A program made the translations under genes and the position numbers. A stretch of DNA of 64,000 nucleotides. Origin: Parascedosporium putredinis. Its lineage: Eukaryota; Ascomycota; Sordariomycetes; Microascales; Microascaceae. Shown one piece after another: positions 53,701 through 64,000 of this stretch. The notes under the pieces are model-generated. The model was not told the origin of the DNA. It saw nothing but the letters and a program-made list of their open reading frames with translations, and ran no database searches. Each line of letters starts with the position of its first letter. The first letter of the stretch is position 1. The stretch covers positions 558,001-622,000 of the forward strand of contig CASHTG010000018.1 in assembly GCA_949357655.1 (NCBI GenBank). Direction: 5' to 3'.

Positions 53701-55504
53701 CTTTTACTTCGTACTTCTTGCGTCGCCCACCTGGGGCTTGGTAACGAGCCATCACTGCTAAATCGCACCTCGAGTCTCATATACTCTTGGTCTGCTTTCT
53801 TTGGCTTTGGCTTTGGCCCGCCGAGCCTATTAGCTAAATACATCAGGAGTCGAGGTGGCCATAATCTCAATATTCCTTTCTCATCTCGTCATCCGCCATC
53901 GCCACTACTGAAAGTCCCTCCCGAGGAGGGCCCTTCAGTGACCCCACTCGGTATATCTCAACAGCGACCCATCATGAAAATCCCAAAGAAGAGGCTTAGT
54001 GGTGGCGGTACTCTCTAGATTGGCTTTTCTGCCTTGGTCCTTGGTCCCACCAGCGCGGGGGCGGAGCGGGTTAAAGGAAGCAAGTTGGTCGATACTTGAG
54101 AATCTTACCGAGTTGGCCGTTCTTGAGGTTTGAGCTTGACAAGTCCCCCGGTAATATTTACAACTTGATGCCTGTACTTTTGCTGCAAGTGATCTCTGCG
54201 TGATACCTGCAGACCACCCAACATTGACCAGACAAGTCCACCCACCTCCCCCGACTTCGCTCCTATTACCCCTCAATTCTTCTTCTTTTTTTTCTCTTTC
54301 TTTTCCTTGGGGGCTGACCGAACGTTCGTTCACTTTTTCAGAAAGGGGCCCGTGCTGGCTGGAGTAGCTTTCTCCATTCATCTCGTCTTCACGATGTCTC
54401 CATATAACGGGGCACCCTCCCTAAGGGAGGGAAGGATAACATCTTTACGAGCATTCCAACGGCTAATAATCCAAGTAGTGAGCTTATTAGTGAAGGGCGA
54501 GCAATCTTTCCCTTTTTGCTAGTGGCGGATACACCAAGGCTGGGCTTATCGCATGGCAGGTTCTCCCGCCGTGAGTGGTCGGACTGATGTCCTGCCTTGG
54601 TGGCTAGGAAGTGGATGTGGAGTCGAGGTATTACTCAAGGGCTAATGATGTATGGGGTACCACTTCCGTCTTGCATGCGTGAAAGTGATCCAGCACCAGG
54701 GTACAGATCTTCCGTTGCTAGCTGCTACTAGCTCTGCCAGTGCCCCAGCGCTGGGAGAGCCCCGTCGCTGGGATTGGCTGGTCGGTCCATCCCTGGGCTT
54801 GTACAGTCTACAAGCCTGAGGGCCTCAAGACCAAGAAGGAAAGTCGTTGACCCTCTTGACCCTGTCCAAGTAAAAATCTCTCAACCATTGTGGTTGAGAA
54901 CCTGTCTTGCCTGTTCAATTTTGATGAACCTCCACCGCAGTCGGTGGTTCTTCTCCTTCCGTCCCTGTCAAACGACGGAAAAAGCAGGTACTTACGTCCT
55001 TCTGGCAGCACCTGCCCGTCTTTGTGCTTCACGACCTTTCTAGATGTTCTCCCAACGCTCGTAAATCTAGCCGACAGCGTTCGAACTTCCCGTGACTGTT
55101 CTGTGTCCCCGTCCCCTTCAATTCACCCAGCCAGCCAGTCTAGATGTGAGAGATGCAAGGCCATTCGCCGCGTCCTCCTCTCAAAATACTGCTGCACTCG
55201 TTCTATTGGACCCGTGGGTGGACCGGGCCGGTGTTTCTCCAGCCCATTGTTTGCTTCACCAAGCCAACGACCCCTCGAGCTACCGAGTGACCAAGTAAAC
55301 GACCCATGACAGTTGAGATTGGAGCACATTAGATCCCATCCATGTCTGTATTAACCATTCCGCGCATTCCACCCCGAGTCGGGACCAGCTCAGCTCAGCA
55401 CAACAAACTCGATCTCGTCTCTCGTCCTTCGACGTTGTGACGTCCATCTTCCCCCTTTACCATCCGCTCTCTCCTTCAAGCCCTTCTCACCTGCGAGTGT
55501 CCAA

Positions 55505-55843
55505 GTGGATGAAGAGCCAACCGACAAGCGAGACCGATCAATGTTGGCTGATTCTCCCCCACCCCACCGAGCCCACACCTCCACGGAAGCGGAACAGTTC
55601 CCCCAAAGGTACAGTCTACCCACCCCCAGCCCACTCCTTTGTTCTTCCTGTCTCCAGCCAGACACAAGCTCGATGTTCCTTCACCACCCACACCTCCACA
55701 CCTTCGCGTTCCCCACCGCCTCAAAAGCTACTATCGACCCGACTCGTGCCAATGAGATGGCAGATTCCCTGCTTCACCTTGCCTGCTCCCGCCTCGGCCA
55801 GTGCCCTTGCCCCTCCTTCGATCCGGCTGTAAACAACGCCTGA
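55505..55843 (+). CDS. Possible small or first-exon open frame, unrecognised
   Basis: A 112-codon frame starting MDEEPTDKRDRSMLADSPPP, preceded by a pyrimidine-rich leader-like stretch. The alternative frame from about 55557 reads on as Pro-rich sequence (PTEPTPPRKRNSSPK) up to a GTACAG donor-like site near 55610. This looks like the start of a gene that might be spliced or frameshifted, but I recognise no family and find no convincing second exon. It may equally be chance. Confidence 0.2.
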   Translation: MDEEPTDKRDRSMLADSPPPHRAHTSTEAEQFPQRYSLPTPSPLLCSSCLQPDTSSMFLHHPHLHTFAFPTASKATIDPTRANEMADSLLHLACSRLGQCPCPSFDPAVNNA

Positions 55844-57081
55844 GAAACAAACACCGAATCCGATCCATTACTCGTGGGCAGCTCAACTCAACGCCGTGCT
55901 GTGGGGGAGCGTGTGGACGCTGACAGTAATAATTCTAGTCCTCGTTGCACATAGCCACCAAGACGGTGGCACCAGGATATTCGTAATCCCATCCCGTCCG
56001 CTCATCAATTTAGTCGCTTCTCCTTTCAATCTCTCCTCATTCTCCCTTTGCGATTTTTCGTCGTAAATTTTGCCCCAATCTGGCGGAATTCCATCTCGCG
56101 CTGCAATTGCGAAATAACCTTGACTCGGACGACCACAACACCATCACGCTTCCGCACACCTTACAAGTACGCTGCTTCTCGACCAAAGGCCCCGCCCTTC
56201 CTCTCTCTGGATCTCCGGAAGCCCTTTTGGCGCTAAAGCGACTCCCGACTCATCCGTCCGCCCTCCTAGGTAACATACCCCTCAGTAGAACCCTCTCCGC
56301 GCTCATGCTCCGGCGCAACATTTAATTATCACCCGACCGCCTCCTCATTGTTCCTTCTTCTCGAACTCAAGCTTGGCCTCCGCTTCTTGTACTTCCGTAA
56401 CACTAAAACACGCGGCAGCGCTGGTCGCCTCAACTCTTCCGGCTCTGTCTCGACCTTTACTGCACTGTCACTGACACGGCTTCCGTGCTTCTAGTTCTCT
56501 GTGCTCCCACGACTGGTTTCACTTTCTTCCTGCCTGCCACTCCTCTCTCCCCCTTCTCTCATACACAGCTCGAGCAGGCATCTTGCTTGACACGTGCTTC
56601 TTTTCAAATGCTCTTATTCTCATCACCGCCTGCGGCCATTTTCTCCCCTAACCTGCGCCGGTTGTCCTGATTCCTGGTGGGGATTCTTTCCTTCCCACTT
56701 GCTCTTCTCTCGCTACTGGTGCCTCCGTACTTGGGTGCGGCGAAGACTTCGCGTGTCTTGAGATCAGCCTAGGATAGGCCAACGATCCTGCCAATTGCGC
56801 TGAAAGTTTAGATCAGATGAAATTCGACGGTCTCGACTCAACTCCAAGGCCAATCTGAGGACCATTTCATTAACCAAGGCCCATCCGGCTACTTTGGACT
56901 GGATATAACAACGGTTAAGCTGTACCCTGCACGGCTTCGACATCGGCTTGGCAACCCATTGGTCGCATGGCAACAAGGCTTCACGAAGCCCCGTCAAGGA
57001 TCAAGGAAAGGCTGGACGAGAAATCGTCACTCGACTCTAGGCGCCATTTGATTTGGCGTGGTCTTTTTGGCAAGACCCGAG

Positions 57082-58507
57082 ATGGCCTCTTTCTCAGATC
57101 TCTCGATCCTCGGATCGCACACATCACACGTCTCCCATGGGTCTCACGGATCCCATACGAGACTCACCAAGTCGCGAAGCAAGTCAACTATGAAGCCGAT
57201 ATTAAAAAGACGAGCCACTCGGAAAAGAATTCTTTGGACCTTGACAGAGGATGGGAGGAGGCAATTCACTACAGTAACCACGGCTGGGGCGGGACGTCTG
57301 GTGTCGCGAAACCCAATTCTATACGGGGCTCCGAGAGCCAGCTCGCTCGTGGTTTAGGGATCACCGAAGCGGGCGCGAATGGCATCCGTGGTGGAAAGGA
57401 TGTGAGCTTTAGCCTCTCCGCCACCGATCTGAATCGAGGCGAGCCAGGCACGCGCAAATATTCTCACACCCGCAGCACCAGTGTGACCTCCCACATCTCC
57501 GTCGCAACTTCTGCCAGTGGCCACCTCGGGGAGGGCGCAGTGGCTCCTTTGTCCACCCCTTCCAGCAGATCCCGCGCTCGTCGACCCCTCCCTTTCCTAC
57601 GCCAACTCTCTCGCGTCCTTTGACAACACCAGCTTCGCTCGTGATTATTCCCCCACGATTACAGAAGACGAGGATGCCGACCCCCAAAACCTTCAAAAAA
57701 CTATTACCCCACCCACCCCTACCCATCATCATTACGACGGCCGTCCATCGCAAGCCAAGCGAATAACTCTCAAACCGACCTCGCCGCTCCCCGCCCTTGC
57801 GAATCAATACTTCGCAAACGACCGCGGCGCCCGCCACACGCCTAGGACGGAGTGCTCTCACATCTAGCAAGTCGGACCTGAGGCTGGACGCTTTATCGGC
57901 CACCCAAGAATCGCCTATATCATCCAGCGTAACCGGATGTACCATAACCCAAACCCTCACCTCTCCCGTCTCGTCGGTCGCGCCTACCCTTTCACCCATC
58001 CGGAGTTCTCTGGAGATGAATTTCAGGATTCGATCCCGATCCGAGCTCGATACCGCTTCCCGCCAGGAGCAGATTCGAAGAGCGCGTCGTGAGTTTGAGA
58101 TCAAGGAAGCACAGAAGCAGGCCCTCCGGGACGAAAAGGCTGCTCGAAGGAGGGACGCCGAGGTCGAGAAGGAGGCCCAGAAGTTTGTGAGGAAGCAGAA
58201 ACAGCTCGCCAAATCCAACGGGCTGGCGAGTGGCCGTAACAGTGTCAGCGCCGAGGCCCGACCGCCCTATTCGCGCAATAACACGGCCGGCACCAACGAA
58301 CTTGCCGTTGACCCCGAGAAGAGCGAATTTGCTGCCAACAACTATGCCAGCACCGCCCCAGGCGCCGTCCCCGTGGCCGAAGCCGCCCAAATCGAGACCC
58401 AGACCCAACCCCGCCGCTCTCAAACCGCGCGCCGCAAAACGGCGTCGGCATGGACGTCCTTCATCTTGTGGGTCAGGACCAAGTTGTTCAAAGCCGGTAG
58501 ACGTTAG
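57082..58507 (+). CDS. Conserved fungal protein of unknown function, broken by several frameshifts
   Basis: The start MASFSDLSILGSHTSHVSHG is typical of a protein family I recall from Sordariomycetes, and the gene ends SAWTSFILWVRTKLFKAGRR, the family's hallmark tail. Text between runs through all three frames: first 57082 to about 57204; then KKTSHSEKNSLDLDRGWEE to about 57526 after a missing A in the run 57204-57208; then SGSFVHPFQQIPRSSTPP; then LSYANSLASFDNTSFARDYS and SPTITEDEDADP after a missing C at 57590-57592; then, after a shift between 57825 and 57848, LGRSALTSSKSDL to the stop. The C-terminal third has a highly charged helical stretch (QEQIRRARREFEIKEAQKQA and following). That and the basic Trp-rich tail suggest a peripheral membrane or scaffold role, which is only a guess. 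Function is unknown. Confidence 0.75.
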
Positions 58508-60226
58508 GTCCACCCGCTGCAAGGCCCGAAATGCGCGCACCTCGGCTATGTGTATGTGAATAGGGTTCGAGGCCGTGGCTAGGGAACTGTCGTCACTTGG
58601 ACTTGCCTCACCGTGCGTCGAGATCTCGTATCCGTCCTAGTACTCTGCGCCTCGAGCGATCATTTCCCTCAAACTCACTGGGCGTGTAAGTTTGAGTAGC
58701 TCTTAGACAAGCCGCCCTAGCCCGCCACCGTCACGATGATGCCTACGCTGTTGACTCTCTGGCCACCAGCCGTCATTGATGTCAAGCACATCACAGTCTC
58801 CAAAGAGAGCGCGCATATGGCTCAAGCTCCGGTGTTGGGTTGATATAGCTCTTTTGTAGCTCATGTTCTCTACCCGTCGATTCGATCTACATTCCCCGCG
58901 CACACATTGGCAGACCGCAGGTCAATACAGCACTGCGGCGCTTCTATGATTAGACGTTCGAAACAAATCTCCCAGGAAATCATCACCTTTATCACACTCA
59001 CCTGGGAACATACGTATCCCTCTCCCAACATTCAGTCTCTATGGACGAATCAGACTTACCCAATCAACTCTCATCTCGTAGGCACCACCTCGGATTGCCT
59101 GCCCTACGATTGCATTTATGATTACGACTGCTCTTCTATTGGTTTCTATTTTTCATTTCTTGTCCCTCGTTTTCAAAACCAGGGCTAGCCTAGCGCAGGA
59201 GTTCTCGGTTTCCCCCTGGAAGGGATGGCTTTCCTTCAATTTTCTGATTCAATCTTCTGATAACGGGTTAGGTTTTCTTCTTTGCTGCTTGTTCTTCTTT
59301 TTTCGTCTTCTATCGCTCCATCTCTTCTCACTTTGTCGGGCGGTCCAAGGAAACCATTTTGGGAATGGATCATCGGAAATATTAGGCATTGGGTTATTCG
59401 GGTGCTTTCATGCTCTTCTGTCGTTGCACCTTGGTTTTTCTCTCCGCTTTTACCAATCTCTTGGGCATACACAGGCAGGCGCCTCACTCGCTCAGGGGTG
59501 TTTCAGGCGTTTGGGACATCGCGAAAGTCGAGGCTTTTAAGCCATACAAAGGTCATGGAATGAGCATATATCTGTTCCGCTTGCGCCTCTTGATCGGCTG
59601 TTCATGGGGTCCCGGCTGGGAGGGCACATGACCAGCCAACTTCAATAGGCAAGAGATACACAGCACTAGACAATTGGAATCAAAGAAGCCTGGGAACCAG
59701 GCATTGATTGGCGAGATTCGCAGTTGCTCAAGTAGAAGTGAGAAATCATTGTTCGACCCTATTTTTCGGACTTAGGACTTAATCCCCCGATGGCTGCACA
59801 ATCATCCGTCTCTGATGTCGGGTGGTCCGGAATTACCAGGCGGCTTATCCTGGTCAGAACAAGACTGAGAAGTGGGCGAGAGCACAATGCTGCCCTCAGG
59901 AAAGTGGCGGTGGTGATGTATTAATAATGCTGCTCTAGGCTCCAGCGAAGGGAAAGCACCCTACTCAAGATACGGTGGATGCGAGCGAGGAGGACTGCCT
60001 GGAGAGGCCGTTATTATGTGCTGACTAATTGCGGTCGTGGGTGGGACTTAGGAACGACGGTCTCAGCAGGCTCGGTACCTTGTGCTCCGGGATGCTGTGC
60101 ACGATTCACGGCCATCAGCGTGAATCGCCTCACCACATCAACTTCAATTCGAATTATTCATCTCCCCGCCCTCAGCGCTTGCGCCAACCTCGAACGGACT
60201 GGCGATGCTTGGGCCGTCTGACAGAA
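58508..60226. other. Interval before the Clr5 gene, no gene seen
   Basis: Contains short pyrimidine-rich frames, including a Phe/Leu-rich 140-codon frame at 59118-59540 that looks like translated T-rich non-coding sequence. Probably the 3' region of the preceding gene followed by the promoter of the Clr5 gene. Confidence 0.45.
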
Positions 60227-62997
60227 ATGGGGTATGACTGGGCTAGCTACCGGGAAATATGTTAACAGGTTATATATCGTGGAAAAGATGTCGCTGGAGA
60301 ATATCATGGAACACATCAGGCTCCACCATAGCTTTACGCCGAGGTGAGTCACTCACTCGCCGATTGCCTCACGCCCCCTTCCATTTCCAAGCACGCAGCT
60401 GTTAGCCTTCTCCACTAGCCGGTTACCATCGCCAAGCTCGTGCACACTATTCCTTCCCTTAACCTTGTTGCGGTGTCTGTCTGGTGCTGGTGTGTTCCCT
60501 TCTGGCCTTTCTACTGGTCCTTTTGTGGTGTTGGGGTTCATAGATGGGTTTTCAGCAGTAATACATAATAGTTCCATAGGGATGCGAAGCCTCCGCCCCT
60601 TCCTACTATCACCCCTCCCCTTCTTCGCCTCTTACAGAGAATAATCACTAAAGAGAAGAAAGTTTGAGAACCCCTGAGCTATATTAGAAGATAGGCACTG
60701 AGAGGCAGATTCGTCATTCACAGCTGGGCGCGAAGCCCTCCATATACCTTTGTTAACCGCAACACCCCCCTCTTCACACCACTTCTTCACCCTTCACCAA
60801 CAATAAAATCGTGGCTGTCCTTTTGGAAGTTTGTTCAACCCTCTCTCTGAGGCCCGTCTGTTTAACTGCTTACTTGTGCCATTACACTTTCCCCGCTTTT
60901 CGATCAGGCTCCTAGAGTTGCCCGCCCTGCCTCAAGAGAGGCATTCACACTGATCTAGTTGAGAGGGAGGATTCACGCGATGCTTGCCATGGATACCGAT
61001 ACGAACTGGAACTGGGAAATGTCCTTTACAGTTGATCCCAATAACTTATCTGATAGTAGTAAACGGTCCTTTCAGAGCCAGTTCCGGAAGTGGGATTTCC
61101 CACTTAAACAGAACTCTGTGAACCAAAACGACGAGTTGCTCTCCCGTGTGAGGGAACTGTGGGAGCAGAACCTGCCTCAAAAGGAGATGCTTCGCATCCT
61201 GGGCCAGGAGGGCTTCGATATCAAGCCGAGAGAACTAGTACGCCTACGCTCCCGAAACCGACTCCTGCTTCGAGACCCGCGCGGCGATAAAGCTCAAGGC
61301 ACCGGGTCGCCCGGGCAGTCGACTGATATCACGAACCACGAGCCGAGATCCCCGAGCCACAGCAGTAGACGGAGCACGCCGAGCACCCCCGCCTCCAAAG
61401 CTGCCCTTAGCCCCGGCGTTGCGGTATCTTTTGGCCACGACGAGCAGGCAGCCGACGAAACTCTGATGGATGCGGTGAGTTTGCCACTATCCCCAAAGCC
61501 CGGAAGAAAGCCCAGGGGAAGAGCGCGCCGGAGGGCGGGGCACGTGGTGGACCCTACGGCCCGTCCGCCGAGATTCCCTTCGGAGACCACTCTCGACGAG
61601 GCGAGGATAATTCTGGGCCTGGACACTGTGGGCTATCGAGCTGTGCGCACCGCTTTCCAGGGCATCTGCGAAGAATGTGCGGTGGTGAAGAAAACGTTGG
61701 CGGGACCCAAGCGATGGGAGACTGTCAAGAGTCGGCTGGTGCAAGAGGTAGTCCAGTTACAGACCCCTTTGTGGGTCAACCAAGAGAATATCGAATCGAA
61801 GAAGCTCGCCCTTGATATCATCTGCACAGACGTGACGAAACGAATGCGCGATGGCGACAAGCGTATAACGGTCAGCGATGCAAAGAGAATCCTGGCAGTC
61901 AACCCTGAGGAGTCGAGACAACTCCGCTCGAGCTTCTACCAACTTCTAGTGAGCGGCGAGGACCAGTTTACCTGCAAGTCCAAGGCCGGACCGGAGCAGT
62001 GGAATAGACTTATGCAGCAATGGATTGGGGGTTCCGAGATTATCCATGGACTTCTGGCTGGCGACCCCTCGACGCCCGGAAACCAAGACAGACGGAAGGC
62101 TTTGGATATCCTGGCCAGCGATGTGATGAAGAGGCTGCGAGACGAAAAGGCAAGAAAGGGCCAGCCAAAGGGGAGACAACGGCGAACTCAGCAGCCGGAA
62201 CCGCCTCGGTGGACACTACCGGACGTGACAGCGTCGATACACCGCCAACGCAGGCCCATCACACACCCTCATATCCACACAGCCTGCACGCGTCGCCTCC
62301 TTCGGGCTTCTCGAGCCCGGGAGATGGCCAGGTGCCCCATTCCCTCGACGACTACGACAGCACATCGCAGATGCAACTTTGCCAGGCTCCCCGCTGATTC
62401 GATGGGCATTTCGCTCGCGGTAGGGCTGCAGTCGTCCCAGGATGTCGGTATACATGCGCACCGACGCGTCGAGGTTGCCCATCACGGACATGCCGTCCGC
62501 CACCAGATTCTCTCTGGAGTGCTTGACAGTCACGCCGGACTGGCGCTTGACTCCCCCTCGAGACACAGCTCCTTCTTACGCACAGCCCTGAAACATCTTT
62601 TGTCGACCAGCAATTTATCGCCTCCTTTGGCATCGAGCCAGGCCCTCAACTCTTCCACCATATGAGCACCCCTAGCACCGCACCCGGCGCCGCAAACCCC
62701 TTCACCCCCGTCTCGACAATCGCCGTCTATCTGCGCCCGCATCCCTTGTCGACATACCCTCTCAGACCTGAGCTCTGGATTGCCACCCTCGACACTCAGT
62801 CACTCGAGAGACTGCAGCAAGTGGCGATTGACAAGTATCCAAAGGCGACATGCGTGAAGATCGAGGGGGTCCTGAAGGATCCCAAAGGTTCCGAGTTGCT
62901 CGTCCATATCGATGACGACGGGAAGCTCGCGGCCTACTTGGCGCACGTGGAGGGCTCGACGCCCACCTTCAACGTACAGTTGGAGTGGCGAGGCTAG
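60227..62997 (+). CDS. Clr5-domain protein, two exons with a long first intron, small frameshifts
   Basis: Exon 1 (60227-60343) encodes MGYDWASYREIC, then after one extra T at 60262-60263 NRLYIVEKMSLENIMEHIRL and HHSFTP. A GTGAGT donor at 60344 joins an acceptor at 61056 or 61059, giving PSKRSFQSQFRKWDFPLKQN. Together these make a complete Clr5 domain (about 55 residues), found near the N-terminus of fungal proteins proposed to act in silencing or transcription. Next come VRELWEQNLPQKEMLRILGQ, EGFDIKPRELVRLRSRNRLL and a conserved middle region with FPSETTLDEARIILGLDT and VVKKTLAGPKRWE. A missing G in the run 62170-62173 shifts the frame to KGETTANSAAGTASVDTTG through SQMQL near 62385. Bases 62396-62590 fit no single frame. 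The C-terminal domain (STIAVYLRPHP, KATCVKIEGVLKDPKGSELL, AYLAHVEGSTPTFNVQLEW) ends at 62997. Molecular role is inferred from the domain only. Confidence 0.8.
60344..61059 (+). other. Long first intron of the Clr5 gene (713-716 nt)
   Basis: GTGAGT donor; acceptor CTGATAG (61056) or GATAGTAG (61059), both keeping phase 2. The last 80 bases also form an open frame from an ATG at 60980 straight into exon 2, so an alternative downstream start is possible. The middle is CT-rich. Confidence 0.7.
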
Positions 62998-64000
62998 GGC
63001 GAGGGATGTTTTCCTTTTTTACCTTTTTCTTTTCTTTCTATTTTTGGTTTCTTTGATTGGGACGACCCAAGCGGCCGTATGTTGGCCTAGGCAAATGGAA
63101 TCCCCGCTCAACTTTTGCGAAGCGCATGCCGATAGGCCTACTGCACCCCGAGGTAGCCCGATGCTAGACAGCATGGCTGCGTTCAACAACCCGGGGCCTG
63201 GGCCCGAGATGACGCCCCAGCTTCGAATTCAACATCCTGATGGGGCGGCGGGCCATACCAGCGGTTCATGACAGGGTCTCTCTGCTTGTTTCTCGATAGG
63301 CCAAAATCAACGAGCCCACGGCTGCCCAGGGACGGCAAGAAACTCACCTCAATGGCTATCGAGAGCTTGTGCATGCACCAGGGTCCTGCGCGCGCTCTCT
63401 CCCCCGCTCTCTCCTTTCACCTCTCCTCTTTCCACTTTTCCCTCTCCTCTCTCTCCCATACCATAATCGACATAGGAGGATACGGCTGTCATGAAGTATT
63501 GGAGTCTGTATTTCGGTTCCTTTATCCTTTTTCTTCTCAAACGTACCTACTGTCACCCGTCCCCTGTACAGCGAACGAGGGCTATCGCCAGATTGGAGTT
63601 TTTTTTCCTTCCTATCCCACCGCGAAGAAGGATTTAAGAGTTTATTACGAGGTAGTCGGTTAAGATTAGTTTATAGCACTTTTGACCTGGCCGTTTCATA
63701 CGTCGGTCCAGACAAAGCATATGTCCACTTCCTATGAGTCCCACTTGGGTCTATTGGGTTTCCATCCGGGAGACCTCGCCCGGGAGAACTGCATTCCTCC
63801 GTGACGCCAACGGTGGAGATGGTTAAGGTCTACCACCCTGTAGAGTAAAGCGCTGAAAGCGTGTGACGCGGCTCTCCACTTTGTGGGTGTGTTCCTGACA
63901 GGACTGGGGCTTCTGGGTGGAGACTGAATGGAGAAAAGGCGAGGAAGATCCATTAATTGATGGGGGATAATAGAAGATGAGTGCAAGGGGTTTCCACCAA
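62998..64000. other. 3' flank of the Clr5 gene, no gene seen
   Basis: T-rich sequence follows the stop codon at once (63007-63060), as expected for a 3' untranslated region. A pyrimidine-rich stretch runs from about 63395 to 63460. No protein family or RNA gene was recognised in the last kilobase. Confidence 0.5.

Larger units (their letters stand above)
37203..57081. other. Nearly 20-kb gene-poor interval
   Basis: The first 1-1.5 kb is probably the CPS1 promoter and leader. The last 700 bases (about 56340-57081) are pyrimidine-rich and probably the leader of the next gene. Between them no protein family, tRNA, rRNA or transposon was recognised. Open frames reach at most about 165 codons, lie on both strands and lack motifs. 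Small repeats at 38701-38718, 44353-44375, 50779-50799 and 53797-53815 are the only clear structures. Confidence 0.4.

Noticed and set aside
57797..58507. 236-codon open frame as a stand-alone gene
   Set aside because: It is only the C-terminal part of the protein whose conserved start is at 57082 in another frame.
59118..59540. Phe/Leu-rich 140-codon frame resembling a membrane protein
   Set aside because: T-rich non-coding sequence translated; hydrophobicity comes from base composition and no membrane-protein family features are present.
60959..62665. 568-codon open frame as the complete Clr5-type protein
   Set aside because: Its N-terminus is intron sequence, and its last 150 or so residues are out of frame with the conserved C-terminal domain that ends at 62997.

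Overview
This window is nuclear DNA of a filamentous ascomycete. The evidence is the gene set (a Kin4-type kinase, the GPI-anchor acyltransferase GWT1, a Cps1-type family 2 glycosyltransferase and a Clr5-domain protein), short GT..AG introns with CTAAC-like branch points, long pyrimidine-rich leaders, and no operons. The protein sequences read most like Sordariomycetes. I infer that class and cannot name a species. No tRNA, rRNA, intact transposon or CRISPR array was recognised.

Layout. A Kin4-like kinase on the minus strand (504-4057) is followed by about 7.8 kb without a recognisable gene. GWT1 (11852-13457, minus) then lies head to head with a conserved BTB-like gene of unknown function (about 14513-16443, plus). 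A fungal P-loop protein (about 20405-21214, plus) comes next. After about 14 kb of gene-poor sequence comes the intact CPS1-like glycosyltransferase (35425-37202, minus). After nearly 20 kb more comes a conserved fungal protein of unknown function (57082-58507, plus), and finally a Clr5-domain gene (60227-62997, plus). The first Clr5 exon is separated from the rest of the gene by an intron of about 0.7 kb. Coding sequence fills only about a fifth of the window.

Functions do not form a pathway. They cover spindle-position and cell-cycle signalling (Kin4), the cell surface (GWT1 in the ER for GPI anchors, Cps1 for a surface polysaccharide) and possible transcription or chromatin regulation (Clr5). 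Three further proteins are conserved but uncharacterised.

The most striking pattern is that five of the seven genes (GWT1, the BTB-like gene, the P-loop gene, the 57-kb gene and the Clr5 gene) are broken by single-base shifts, most of them missing bases in short homopolymers, while conserved text continues in the next frame. KIN4 and CPS1 are clean. Consensus errors in a long-read assembly are the simplest explanation, but this has to be checked before any of these genes is called a pseudogene or described as novel.
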